This document shows positions 11,853 to 23,800 of a stretch of 64,000 nucleotides of DNA, piece after piece (position 1 is the stretch's first letter; each line of letters starts with the position of its first letter). Made by a program: the position numbers and the translations under genes. The stretch covers positions 94,825 through 158,824 of the forward strand of contig AJFK01000539.1 in NCBI GenBank assembly GCA_000467715.1, written 5' to 3'. The notes under the pieces were generated by a model. The model saw nothing but the letters and a program-made list of their open reading frames with translations. It was not told where the DNA came from and made no database searches. The stretch comes from Hysterium pulicare CBS 123377. Its lineage: Eukaryota; Ascomycota; Dothideomycetes; Hysteriales; Hysteriaceae.

Positions 11853-13732
11853 TCACGAATCTCTATCTCTTTCTACATCGTCGTTCTTCGATTTATACAT
11901 AATTGTTGTCAGGAACTGCCGAGAAGTTAGCGATAAACTATGTACGCCGAGTTTAACGCAACTTACCTTCTGTTTATACCTAGTAGTTGCGCTTGTTGCA
12001 AGAACATTATCTTTGATGCTGCTTGTTGCCAGATGGTTTAAGACTGTGTGGTTGGGTAAGATCAAGACACTGCTATCGTCTTTCATTGGGGTGGTTCCAT
12101 TCAAGATGCTTTTACTAAGGAACATTGGTAGTGTAGGAGGCGTCGGAAGGTTGCTTGCAGCTGCGCTGGCCCGGTCAAATCTTGATGACTCCTCGGGACA
12201 ATCTAAATCAAGCAAATACCGAGGTATTACTGAATGATAGTTCTTCGGAGACGTAGGCACGGTCGGCGCTGGCTGGGGCGGCGGTTGTGACTTTGAAGCC
12301 GCCCGTGTAGAAGGAGTGGATGCAACGGGCCGAAGCTCTGGGGTTGGAGGCAAGATTTGCGGAGGATAGATTCCAATCGGGGCTGGCTGTTCGGAGACGG
12401 GTACGGGCTCTGGCGTTTTCGACGGGCCGGAAGTACTCGACGGAAGCTGAGGAAGGTCGTCTGGCGAGATTTCGAGGTAATTAACAAGGATGTTAGTGAA
12501 ATCTACAGCTGTCGGTAAGGAGTCTGAAAGTTTCATCTCGCCGTCGACGATGAATTTGAGGTGATGCGTGCCAGGCATGATGTTGATGAGAGCTGAAAGC
12601 GCATTTTTATGTTTACTGGGACCACTATATTTCAAAGCAATGTCAGCGTGCAGTGTAACCTCAAAACTTCTGGCAGGAGATGAAGACATTCGCGCATGAG
12701 AGTCCAAGGAGCGTCACCGCTGCTGATGGACGACATCTCCGAGCCTATCTCAGGCTCGATGCCAGACAACCAGACGGATGTGTGCATGGATAGAGGAAAG
12801 CTGCATGACTCCAAACAAACGAGGCTTTGGGGAGTTGGACCTCATGCTAATAACAAGGATCACATGACGGAGTGTCTCACGTACTTTCTATGCAGCCTGT
12901 ATTTTCTATCCCAATTCCCCGCAAATGTACCCGTCACATACACCTTTTCACCCGGTTGATTCCACTCAATGATCGTTGGAACCGCTGGCTGAGCGCCGGA
13001 TTCGGGACTGTTGAAGCCATCGCCCAGGTCGTCTTCATCTACAGTTGTACTGCTCAACACAGAGCTCCGCCGGGGCAGCACGCCATCTACATCGCCAGGA
13101 TCAAGAGGACTGGCAAGGTCTGCAGGAGAGATGATGGGGGACCCCGGGGTATGCACCTCTTCCTCAATTGGGAGCGGCAGGCGTGGAGGGCGGCTATACT
13201 GCGAAGGCGGGATGTAGTATTCGTCTTGGGGGGAGGCGACTGGCTCGACGGACGAGGGTTCTATTCTGTGCCCATGAACAGTGTCATCTCTGGGCAGCGC
13301 AGGGACGTCGACCGGCTTTGTGTGAGGCGACGAGAAAGCAGGCTGCTTGCCCTTTGGCGGGGTCGAGTCTCGGTGAGCTTTTGGGCGTGACTGTTCGTTG
13401 CCCATCTTCTCTTCGGAGGTAGGTCTGTCTCTCAGGTAGAGGTCGTGGGCTCTCAGCTGCTCGGCAACAGTGGTGGCAGCAGCCGTGGTCTGGGATCGGC
13501 CGCGAGAATTTGGGCGGACGGCGGAGGAATGGGCAGCGGCACTCTCCAAACTCGCTGAAGGAGGAACGGCGGTTGCTTTGACGTTGCTTTGACTATGACT
13601 GAGGGCTTGGATGCTCTCACGACGACGCGGGCCCACACTGCGCGCCGGCTGGGTGGCTTGGTGAATTGTCGCGGGGCCATGTGATGCGCTGCCAGAGCCC
13701 GGAGATTGGGGGTTGCTGGTGGTGTTGCCCAT
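11853..13732 (-). CDS. AMPK/Snf1 complex beta subunit (Gal83/Sip2 type)
   Basis: Three exons, 13732-12885, 12624-11967 and 11915-11853, encode 522 residues. The protein starts MGNTTSN, a good N-myristoylation signal as in Sip2 and mammalian AMPK beta. A long Ser/Pro-rich region follows. The CBM48 glycogen-binding domain starts at about residue 251 (IIEWNQPGEKVYVTG, GNWDRKYRLH), continues across the intron as GPSKHKNALS and PGTHHLKFIVDGEMKLSD, and ends near residue 335. The C-terminal ASC domain (about 411-515) contains LNHLATSSIKDNVLATS and RYKQK, then FLTTIMYKSK after the last intron. The beta subunit tethers the Snf1 kinase to its gamma subunit and sets localisation. The last intron is 51 nt and fully open in frame. 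The 260-nt intron 1 might hide a small extra exon, but the join as given restores the domain exactly. Confidence 0.93.
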
Positions 13733-14174
13733 GGCTTGGAAGCCTCAACCAAAGCACCAAGACTGCATCAAAGGAGATAGACAAGCACGAACGGGGGAGC
13801 AGAGATGGCGGGCTGCGTAGGGCTGATCTGGCACAACACTCAGTCCCATCCAGCTCTCGAGGTGAGGTCTCGGGTCGGGAGGAGGCATCAGGCTCCCCCA
13901 GATTTTCAAGCTCCCTGCTGGAGCCCCACGACCCCCTGTTTCTGCGCCGTACCGCAAGGGACCTGCACAGGCCAGCGTCCTCTACGTCTTGTCGAGCATC
14001 AATTTCTGTTGTTCAATCACCGTGCCATCACATCGCCATCACCATGCAGCCAACCCGAGCAGACATCTTCAGTGGTGAAGTCAAGCTTCCCCTTTGAGCC
14101 CTTTGCATTTCCGGGTCCAATCCAGCATCAACATGATATGAACACGGCAAATCCTATCTCACACCATCACCGTC
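13733..14174. promoter_or_regulatory. Divergent promoter between AMPK beta and the small membrane protein
   Basis: 442 bp between two divergent start codons. The pyrimidine-rich stretch leading to 14175 resembles a fungal 5' leader. No coding region is supported here. Confidence 0.45.
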
Positions 14175-14710
14175 ATGGCTAGCTTTCTTACTGGTCTCTA
14201 CTATGTCTCCCTGCCGATCGTCAAGCCGGTGCAGTGGTTGTTGATTGCTCTCTCGCCAATCTGGTACCTCCTCCAGTTTTTCCTACTCCCGGTCCTCCAT
14301 TTACTGCATGTCGTGTTCGGTGTCATCACATTCCCGTTTCGGCTCCAATTACTAGATAAGCTCGAGGTACGGTCGTTGATGCTCGAAAGACAACCTTCCA
14401 CAGCTAACATTTTCTGATCAAGACTATCTACATCTATCTCGGCATTGCCGCTCTCATCGGGTTCATCGCCGGAGGCATCCTACACTATTGCTTCAACTTC
14501 CTCTCTTCAGCTCTCAATATCGACGTGGCTACCGAGGCAGAACAAAATGGAAGAACAGTGGCTTCATACAGGGCGCAAAGGCGCAAGAAGAAAGCACAAT
14601 CGTTTGATCATCCGCCAAGCCCTGCTGCGATAAAGAAAGAGGATAGGCTCCAGAGCCAGAGAGGACTTCTCCCTCAAACCATCATGGAGGAGGAAGATTC
14701 TGACTTCTGA
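14175..14710 (+). CDS. Small conserved-looking fungal membrane protein, unknown function
   Basis: Two exons, 14175-14366 and 14423-14710, encode 159 residues. The first 60 residues are almost entirely hydrophobic (LLIALSPIWYLLQFFLLPVL), enough for two closely spaced or re-entrant helices. Just after the intron comes another helix (TIYIYLGIAALIGFIAGGIL). The tail is polar and basic (RAQRRKKKAQ) and then acidic (MEEEDSDF), so it is probably cytosolic. The intron is 56 nt with donor GTACGG and a GCTAAC branch point, and the join is in frame. I do not recognise a named family. The shape is that of an ER or endomembrane protein. It shares a divergent promoter with the AMPK beta gene. Confidence 0.7.
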
Positions 14711-14967
14711 CGCTTTCACTAGTGAGATCTTCCATGCTGTATCCGCGTCCGTAGTTCATGTCCCGAGACTGTTCCGAGTCCTCATCTAGACAACATTCTT
14801 CGAAACCATACTTTTGGTGGGCTTGATGTGCGTTTCCGGTCGCAAATGTTCTCTGAGGTTGTAATACCGTCGTGGAATCTACAGTGGTCCTGCTTGGAGG
14901 CCGCGGATTATGCTGCCGTGGAGAGCGAGGATCTGGGGTGCGGTTTCTTGAAAAGTGAGCTTCATCA

Positions 14968-16619
14968 TCAAAGTGCTATCACATGCCCGGTTGATGCTGA
15001 GCTCACAGAGTCTGGCTGCACTAACATGGCCATATGTCGTCCATCCACCTCCGAAGAGCCGTTGGTCAGCCAATGAAGAATGCAGACAGACCACGTGACT
15101 TGACACTTCCACGTTAGCATCATGTACAACGCCTTAAACGGAAGGCTGGCAAATAATGAGAGACGAATCAACAGCTGGGGTGCTGCACTTGCTTTGGGAA
15201 TCGTGGGGAATGTTAATACGTACCGTCAAAGGTGCACATAGTCAGGCAAATCCAACCCAATTCCCTACCTTGCATATTATACAGCAGGGTTAAATTTCCA
15301 ACGGTTGAAATGATTACTAGCCCTGATCCAATCAAAGATTTCCACAGTAACATCTCTATCGTCTTCAAGAAATTTCGCGTCATCGGGTATGATCCAGTGC
15401 TAGTCGGTCGCCCGCCAATACTGACTACTCGGCGAATCCCTCGACCGACAATGGTTTGAGATAGAGGAGTAGCGTTGAATAGCCCCCCGAAACTTAAGAG
15501 CGGTCGAAGGAGGTAGATGAATATGCCAGTCAGGGCTACGTTTATGACGATATCGAACGACAGGAGCGGCACCGATACTTTCAGAGGCAGTCCAATGCGA
15601 CAGCGACCATCAACTGAAGAGAGGTCGGCAATTGGGAAGAGGAAGGCAACAATAGCGATGCTCCCAAACCCAGCGAAGATGAGGAACATTCCTCCGAGCC
15701 AAATCCAATCGTGTAGTCGTTGCATCTCATGTGCTCGCGTCGTATGCGCACGTTCCACGAGAAAAGTGTACCTAGATGAGTTAGCCAGATTGTTTCATAT
15801 AATCATCAACGCCGGCCAAGCACGGCGGGTGTCATTATTCGTCGTATTGCGAACTCCCTTGGCTGTACATGTCTGGAAGGTGTCCATTTCATATGATTCT
15901 TTTCGAATAACCTTGAGGATGAGAACTTGATTTCAAACCCTACACAGATTCTAAATCGATTTTGTTGGCTGGCAGTAAAGAAGAGTGGTGGTAAGCGCAG
16001 ACCCACTCTCGGCATACGACGAATGATGACACCCCGTGTGAAGAGACGAAATATGCTTAGGGTACCCTCACATGGTCACTTTGTTTCCCACGTAGAAGAC
16101 CAAGCAGATAACAATAGCCGTGTGGCATATGGAGTGAGAAGACAAGCCAAGACCGCTCTCAACAATAGCTGCAGAAGTGACAAACGCAATTGTCAGGAGG
16201 TACAGAAGCAGAACAAGAAATCGGGTGAAGTTGACAGATTTCAGGTTCTTCCATCGGAACTGTTGGGCACGAGACCCTACACATGATGAGGAGCGATCGA
16301 ACAACTTAGTGGTATCCGTACCTATCATTGACGCGAGAAGAAACATGCATATTAAAGAGACAACCGTGTAGATTGTTCGTGCGGATTGGGATTCTCCGTA
16401 GTGTACCGATTTATTGATCTTCTCAGTGCGGGGAGCTTCAGTTCCCGCCGTCTCATCCACATCCCTATTGCTCGTAGGCGTAATTATAAAGTGCGAATTG
16501 GAGGTGTTGGTGATAGGGATAGCAACGACAAACGGCACGTGAAGCCAAAGCCTCATCAACGTCATGTGAAGAGATTTAACGGAGGGGAGAGTAAAATGGG
16601 AGTCGCAGGTAAGGGTCAA
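14968..16619 (-). CDS. Polytopic fungal membrane protein (about seven helices), unknown function
   Basis: Three exons, 16619-16072, 15771-15224 and 15098-14968, encode 408 residues. Joining AT at the end of exon 1 to G at the start of exon 2 restores VTMYTFLVERAH, and the second junction restores TFDVTWSVCILHWLTNG. Both are typical of an ascomycete family of uncharacterised, GPCR-like integral membrane proteins marked by an FLVERAH helix end and a DGRCRIGLP loop. Hydrophobic segments include TIYTVVSLICMFLLASMIG, FLVLLLYLLTIAFVTSAAIV, WIWLGGMFLIFAGFGSIAIV and VPLLSFDIVINVALTGIFIY. No ligand or signalling partner can be named. Intron 1 is unusually long (300 nt) because a 220-bp inverted-repeat element sits inside it. 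Without the element and its 3-bp duplication it would be about 77 nt. The first ATG is the least certain part. Confidence 0.65.
15821..16040. mobile_element. 220-bp inverted-repeat element (MITE-like) inside an intron
   Basis: The left end cacggcgggtgtcat (continuing into attcgtcgtat) and the reverse complement of the right end cacacggggtgtcat (also continuing into attcgtcgtat) match over roughly 27 bases with few mismatches. The element is flanked on both sides by AAG (15818-15820 and 16041-16043), a possible 3-bp target duplication. It has no coding capacity. A related, more diverged copy lies at about 59967-60179, so this is a dispersed element and not a local hairpin. CAC termini with a 3-bp duplication would suit a CACTA-like non-autonomous element, but the parent transposon cannot be identified here. 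Confidence 0.7.
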
Positions 16620-19023
16620 ATAGCCGTGAAAGTACTGTAGGAATCGTAAGAAGAGTCAAAGAGTGAGAGGCAACGCGTGGTCATATTCAACGCTGCAGAT
16701 GAGGAAGATCGCGTCTAGAGGAAGGGGCATTCAGTTTTAATATGTTTGCTGAGAGGGCAGCAGCCACGTACGTTATGCGCAACTAGAAGGAGTAGATATC
16801 ATAATAGACAGAGACTGTGGTCGACGCGCCTGCTCAATCCCAAGCCGTCCCCTCCGAGGCTCGCGAAAGCGAAAAGATATGGACGCCTTATATGCCCGGT
16901 CCGTGGCAAGGCTTTTTCAAGAGAATTTGACAATCTGGTTGGACAAATAGTTCAAGCTGATAGTTCAAGCTGATACTAGAAATGGAAAGCAGGCGTTCTT
17001 CAGGTGAGCCTGCCGGCGCAATGGTCGACATGGGAGAGAAAAGAGGGGAGAGTGATAATATCGCTATTGGTACTGTTGGGATGTGATTCATCCATCTGGA
17101 CCAGTATATGCTGCGAGGATTGGAGATGCAGGCGATCACAGAGAATCGAGAGCGATGACCGCTTTCCTTGACAATGCCGTGTAACGCATGGCGGCCTCTA
17201 CCCGATGGCTTTTCTCGAGCTTTTGCCGGAGCCACGTAGAGAGCTCCTCGCAACGCTGAACTCCATATGGGGGAGAGGGAAAGGAATGCCGTTGGTCCAC
17301 TAAGCCGCGAGTCCATCAAAATTGACAGCATCATACTAGGAAAGCGGTCGATCATTCTAGATGAGATCTGGGTGAAGCAGCAGTGAGATTAGCCTCTCCC
17401 ACCAACCCGGTACACGGCCAGCGATCGGCATGCCGAAGTTCTCCATCCTTCGACCTCGACGCTATGGGGTTGGCGACAGGTGGTGGCGGGTAGGAAAATA
17501 TGTGGCATACACAAAACTTCGAAAGAAGAAATGATAGACGATAGCGCTGTCTGCGACAAGCACAAGGAATCAAGCCTTTGCCCTCTAGAGTGACACTGGA
17601 TCCCACCCAAAAGGCGAGATGCATGCGAAAAGGTGCCAGGACAAATCAAAACAAAAACAACCTACCGTGTAACCACGGGATTGCTCTAGAATCTCGGCCG
17701 GCGAAGAATACTCAAAAGTTTAATGGAGTGACAGCGGGAATGTTGGCAATGCGAGAAGCCATATCAGTCTCACATCATGCCTCTTTCGTGCTCGATCCCT
17801 TCCAACCAGCTGCTTTTGCTACAAGACTACGTGTTGCTGCTGGAGTACGGGGACATGATGGAGTTGGTACGAGGAAGTACAAGAGTTTGCGTTTGTGTAG
17901 TCCATCTGGAATGAGCTTGGCGAGCGTGTCATCTCTTGCTCTTGCTTAGCCTTGGGATAGGACTTGTTGAAGGCCGACTCGGAAATAATCACTGAGCCAT
18001 GTGGTACGTCGGGTCAAACGATACCAAGTCCGGCGTGTCGGTTCGAGATACCCACCCTTTGCAACTTTCGATATACCACTACATGCATCGCGACGTAGGG
18101 TTGATGGTAAAAGTGTGGACAGGCGCCCGTGTCGAATCAGAACAAAGACATGCTCACTGAATCCGAACCCACAAACCACATCGATTTCGTCCTGTCCTGT
18201 AAATGGAAGCAGTTGATCTCGGTATATGATTCTTTTTCTGAGACGAATAGACTTTCCACAGTTCCATGAAGTCAAGCAGGCCGATGCGGAGGATGCGCCC
18301 AGATTGATGGCATTGGATTGGAAGGCTGCGGCAGAAGGCTTCCTGCCAGTGAACGAGCACGCAAAAGGAAAGATAGTAGATAGGCGGTGGGTATGGCGCC
18401 TGTCTGCCATGCAGTGCATCGTCATCTTATGCGGCCAAACGGAACTGTTCATGTACGTATGTCTGCGCCTCTCACGCCATAGACTGAAACTGTAACCCTC
18501 TGGGGAGAGACATGCCCAGCATGCCTATTAAAAATGCCAGACAGTCTCTCGCGCGAGAAGGGCTTAGCGAATGTTGGATCAGTGAAAGGAAGGGCCACCT
18601 CATCAAAGCAAATGGCCCGGTGCTGAGTGCTGAGTACTGAATGCTGAGTGCTGACTGCAGCATTGCGGCCTGGTGAATGCGTTGCGACGCACTGGATCCC
18701 TCTCTAGCGGCGTTGTGGCTGAGAAGCAGCGGCCGGGGTGTGGCAAGCGACGGTCTGGGGCCAAAGCGTTGCGCGTTTCTCTGCCCCAGGCCGTCTCCTT
18801 AGCCAGCCAGCCCTTATACTTTCCAACACTCCACCAGCATTTTCTTTCTTCTCCACCATTCTGCATTCTGCTAACCAGCACTAAATTGAACCTAATACTT
18901 CATGACTTCTTGACTTCCCCTCCGCCTTTCACCCCGCTCTTCTCCTCGAGCCGCGCATTCAGACTTCCCATCTCGAGCTCCGCCCCCTTGCTTCGCATCC
19001 CAGACCGGTGACAGATATCCACC
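16620..19023. other. 2.4-kb intergenic region
   Basis: No domain-bearing open frame on either strand. The longest frames (for example 155 codons at 16888-17355 minus) have no recognisable motif and overlap other random frames. A degenerate heptamer array (gtgctga-like) lies at about 18620-18655. The pyrimidine-rich stretch from about 18800 to 19020 looks like the promoter and leader of the glycosyltransferase that starts at 19024. Confidence 0.5.
18620..18655. repeat. Degenerate GTGCTGA heptamer repeat
   Basis: About five consecutive units reading gtgctga, gtgctga, gtactga, atgctga and gtgctga. It lies 370 bp upstream of the glycosyltransferase start and is non-coding. Confidence 0.7.
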
Positions 19024-20239
19024 ATGCGGAAGGGTGTACTCGCTTTTCTGGTCATAAATGTTATAATCATCGGCTTCATGGTTCACAATGTGTGGACTCT
19101 AATCACTCTACTCTTCGTCGATGGCTCCGAGGACGCAATCTCCCGCGCCGAACTCCCTGCTCCGAATTCACCTGCTATCCATGACCGCGCACAAATAATA
19201 CCAAAGATTATTCACCAGACTTATGTGAACGAGAGCATACCTGCGCACTGGCAAGATCCACAGCAAAGTTGTCTGGACCTCCACCCGGATTACGAGTACA
19301 AGGTGCGTGCTGCGGCGCAGGAGGGTCTCATACAGGAGCACAAAGACTGATGGCGTTTCACAGTTATGGACAGATTATAAAGCCCGAGAGTTCATTGCTG
19401 CTGAGTATGTACTTCACAATCTTGAGAGTTTGAGTAGGAAACTAATTCACTGTAGATATCCATGGTTCTTGGAGACCTTTGACGGATATGAATTCCCGAT
19501 TCAAAGGGCGGACTCGATACGATACTTTGTTTTACACCACTTTGGAGGCATTTACATTGACTTGGACGATGTGAGCATAACAACGACCAAAAGATATTCC
19601 TGGATGCTTACCTGTGCATAGGGGTGTAACCGCAGCCTCGATCCTCTTCTGGCTTACCCAGCCTGGGTGCGCCGCACGAACCCAACTGGTATCTCCAATG
19701 ATGCCATGGGGGCTATACCACGCCATCCATTCTTCCTGAAAGCGATCGACTCCTTACCCAACTATAACCGCAATTGGCTCCTCCCGTACATCACTGTTAT
19801 GGGCTCGACTGGACCTCTGTTCCTGAGCATAATTTGGAGACATTACAACAGCGCATCACCAACCGGCAACGAAAGAGTGCGTGTGCTATTCCCAGATGAA
19901 TATAACAATCACCCGTGGAGTTTCTTCACGCATCATCGTGGCAACAGCTGGCATGGTAATGACGTGCGACTGATTTTCTGGGTGCGTTCTCCATTAAATT
20001 TCTGCCGAGGTTTTGCCTCTTAGACGTAAACTAATTATCACCAGATGGCACAACATTGGGTGTTCCTCACCTTCTTCGGCTTCCTCCTCGGCTTCTCCGT
20101 CATCTTTTTCTGCTGGTGGATGTCAAGCCGCGTCATATCTAAGAGCGGACCGAAAGGCCGACTTCTGCATTCCCGCTTACCATTCTACCGCCGCGTTAGT
20201 CAGAAAAGCATAGAGCTTGTGGACCGACACCAAGTCTAA
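19024..20239 (+). CDS. Sur1/Csh1-like glycosyltransferase (inositol-phosphoceramide mannosyltransferase type)
   Basis: Five exons, 19024-19302, 19364-19404, 19456-19570, 19622-19981 and 20045-20239, encode 329 residues. A type II signal anchor lies at about residues 5-27 (LAFLVINVIIIGFMV). The GT32-type catalytic core runs IIPKIIHQTYVNESIP, ADSIRYFVLHHFGGIYIDLDD and LDPLLAYPAW. The DXD metal/nucleotide-sugar motif is D142-L-D144. The last exon adds a second helix (FLTFFGFLLGFSVIFF) and a basic tail. In yeast, Sur1 and Csh1 mannosylate inositol phosphoceramide in the Golgi with Csg2. The substrate here is inferred from the family. Intron 2 was placed at GTATGT because it restores AAEYPWFLETFDGYEFP. 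Other placements break the frame. Confidence 0.9.
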
Positions 20240-20800
20240 TCGACGTGGTGGTGACTCTTCTTAATAATCTTTTTTATTTTAATAAGCGATTTTTCATGCG
20301 TCTGTACCATAACCCTTTCTTGCATTACCAGGCGTCATTGATGTTTCTACTCTTCATCACTGAACTTTTTTCTACTTTTCGTATTTATACTCGGAAGGAT
20401 GGAGGTGTCAGCCGCCTGGGGGTGCGTGCTTTGACCCTGTCATACGAGCTGTTATTATGGCTGTTGTTGCTTATGGGCAGTTCTCTGCATAACTTTGTAA
20501 TGCCTTCTTTTCCATTACTACCATGGACGTTGGGATAGAGGTAGCTGGCGAGCTAGCCATTTCTTACTGGATCGCGAAGGAATTGGTGTCAAGCGTCTTT
20601 TTGGAATGAGAGCGGAGCGTGTGGCTGGCGGTTTTGTATTTGTATGCTGAGGAGATGCGAGCATTTGACGAATGAATAGGTTCTTCAGACCTTGTTGCTT
20701 TAAGTGTCAATGGTCATACTATTTCAATATCTAGAGTCAAGTCTAGGCTTCATCATCTGTATGGATCGTGAAATCAAACTGAAATATGGAGAAAAAGGCC
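20240..20800. other. Convergent intergenic region
   Basis: 560 bp between the glycosyltransferase stop and the stop of the large macro-domain gene on the other strand. The open frame at 20245-20538 is hydrophobic and lacks a recognisable domain. I treat it as 3' UTR. Confidence 0.45.
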
Positions 20801-23800
20801 CTATCCCACCGCCACTCCCCTCGCCTTCCGAATCTCCCATGTCCTTGTCGCTAGCTGTTTGATCTCATCTCTTGTGAGCACCCTCAACACAATCACACAG
20901 TCCATCCTCTCCTCATATCTTTCCTTAGCCTCTTCTAGAGCCTCCGGGTTCACGAGTTTGCGGTCGATTTTCGTCCATCTGGCTTCTGAAGGTACGCTTT
21001 TAGGTTCAGTCTCGCCGGATTTTTCGCCGTCGTTGCTTCGCTCTGTCGCTTTCTCTGCTTCTTTCGCTAAGTCTCCTGCGGAGGCGTTAGTTAAATACGG
21101 TTTCTTGGACACAAATCCTCATGAGAAATTCGGGCAACTTACGTAGTTTTCTTAAGGTGTCCTCATTGGCCACCCTATCGACTTTTCGTCTCGGAAACTG
21201 TGTCTCTACCGCTGCCTGGTCCTTGCCGCTTTGCTCGGGAGATCCCCTTGGAGCGGCCTCAATCTCTTGTTCAGCTGCTACTATTGGTCCTGTTGGTCCT
21301 GGAGAGACGGGAACCCTTTGTTGTCGAGGGGCAGAAATCCCTGGTCCTGGGCCTAGTCCCGTACTCGTATCGAAAGAAGCCGAATATCTCAAACGTGGTT
21401 CTTTCCCCCTTCCTCCCCCTCGCCGGGCTGATCCGTCATCTGGAATGTTAGAATGTCCGGCAAGATCGAGGTATTCGAAGTAGGCGTCAATGTCGAGGTC
21501 TTCGGGGTTGCCGGTGGGGTTTAGAGCGTGAATTACACCGGTGGGTCGAGGCGAGGAGATTGGCTGAGGTAGACTCAAGTCCTTTCCAGGAGCAGCAGTC
21601 TGAGAGCTCTCATAACGTCGTTTGGCCACTGGGGTCGGAGAAAGAGGCGGACCCAAGTCCTCTCCAGTTTGCCTCCGAACATCTGCCTCTGCAGCTACTT
21701 GCGCCAATTCTGGAGCAGTTCCAGATTCCACTAGAAGTTGATATTGATTTTTGACCTGTTACAAGAGTTAGCAGAAGTATACAGGAATCTATATATTAGT
21801 GAGTAGAGCTGAAATTGGAATCGTCATTACCATCATCTCTGTTTTGGTGCCCATATGATTTGCAACTGCAGCAAAATCAGTACCGAAATGCGCGATGTAG
21901 CTCTTGAAATCACGCTGTTCCAAGACAGACCAGTAACTTGATGGTCCAGCTCTTCGACTATGGTCTTCAAATCTGGTTTGGAGCTCATCGACAAGATCAT
22001 AGCATTCTTGAAGGAGTGCATCTACTATGCCTTGACCACCTGGAATCTCGTCACCAACCTTGAAGTCGCCATCCACTCTCAAGTCAGCGATGGATAGGAG
22101 CTGAGCATCTGTGAGCCTAATACTTCAGATGTTATCGGTCATTACTCACCTTCGTACTATAAGAGTATATCTCATGTAAGTAGGAGACTCCCCCAGAATC
22201 CAGCATCTGACGGAGAGCCAATCGAATAGAAACGAGCTGACCATAGATTGGCAGTAGACATTCGGGAACCTCTTCATGAGCATGAGACTCGACGGTCTCA
22301 AGAGCCGGTTCTTCGTCGGATTCCAGCGGTGGCGATTCTGCAAATCTCACTGCATCATTCCCCTCCTCTTCGCTTCGCCTAAAAGGAATATTCACGTCCC
22401 AGAGCTCGTCCACGGCAGGTTCTCTACCAACAATGCATCTCGTCTTCGCTAGCACATTTTCGTTCATAGACACGTGCTCTAGAAAAATGTGATTCAGCAA
22501 CGTCGCAGGACTGGGGTAAATCCCACTTTCTCGGCCTTCTGCATTGCAAAAGATACATCCATAGTCGCATTCCTCGGCCCCGACGATGCCTCTCTTCTTT
22601 ACATGAGATTTAGCGAGGAAGACCCATCGGTATCTTATTCCTTGTACGCTGTCGTAGACCCCAGAATTAGCGATCAAATCTTTTCTCGTTTCAGCCTCCA
22701 CTGAATTATTAAACTCGCCCTCGAAGCTACAGAACCTGCATTGCCATACCGATATCGTGCTGAATAGTCCTTGAGGCTTAGTGAGAACCTTCAGACCTCT
22801 CTTCACGTCTTCTTGGCACTGCCGTGCGCCTGTGCAGAATGGATATCCTGGACTGAAGGTGTTTGCAGCTGAGGGTCCCGTTGGAAGGGCCCGAGCACTT
22901 CCGGGGATATCTATAGGAGCAGTCTCTTGGGTTTGGAGCGGGGATGTCGATTTCGGGTCAGTATTACTATGCTCTGGCAATGCTTTGTTGACATTCAAAT
23001 CGACTGGAGGGAAAAACAGCCTGGACTAGATGTTAGCCAATTTGCCTGCGAAGAGAAAATCATTCTCCTCGCTGCTTCAAAGGAGGTGATAGAACTGTGA
23101 GGCGCTGACGTCCTGGCAGTCCGCTGGGCGATTTCATCGACGTTTACTTGAATGCTGGAGATTTGCACAGATGAGTACCCTCACCTTCGCTCGGCTCCGA
23201 CACCATTACCTAGAAGCCAATATATACTAAGGACCTAATCTTGTCCTCACGTTTGTCGCCCTTATGATTTGAAGTTGAAAGAGATGGTACATATACTTAC
23301 GGTATGATGGAGTTGTATAGTGCGAGATCTTCCTCTGAATATACGCAAAAGACAATATTATCCAGCGTATTGCCCTCCTCTTGGTTTTCAAGAAATAGTT
23401 TCACTTCCTCCAATGCGATTGCTGTAGATTCTCGTCGCGGGTAGTTCAACATGCCGTTACCGATGGTGGGAAAAGCAATACTGCGCGCTCGGATCTTAGT
23501 GGCAACCTTCAGTGCTTCCTTGTAACACTTCCGTAACATGTGCTGGCTGTATTCGCTGTATCGCTCTGGTGGAATCGTATGGATGACGTTTTTGCATGGG
23601 AGCAGGTACCCTTGGGTAAGCCGAACGCTACCTTCGTAACATAGACCTAATTTGGTACAGTCTACTTGCATATTAGGACCAGCGGCTTTGAAAATCGCGC
23701 TGTCCAGGCTCCCCATCCCATTGAAACCCATGTCCGTGGAATTGACGATAACGTCCACGGCCAGTCGAGTAATGTCGTATTTGACGAGACAGATTGTATC

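Noticed and set aside
16888-17355. 155-codon minus-strand frame
   Set aside because: No recognisable motif, overlapped by other similar frames, and no promoter-like or splice context.
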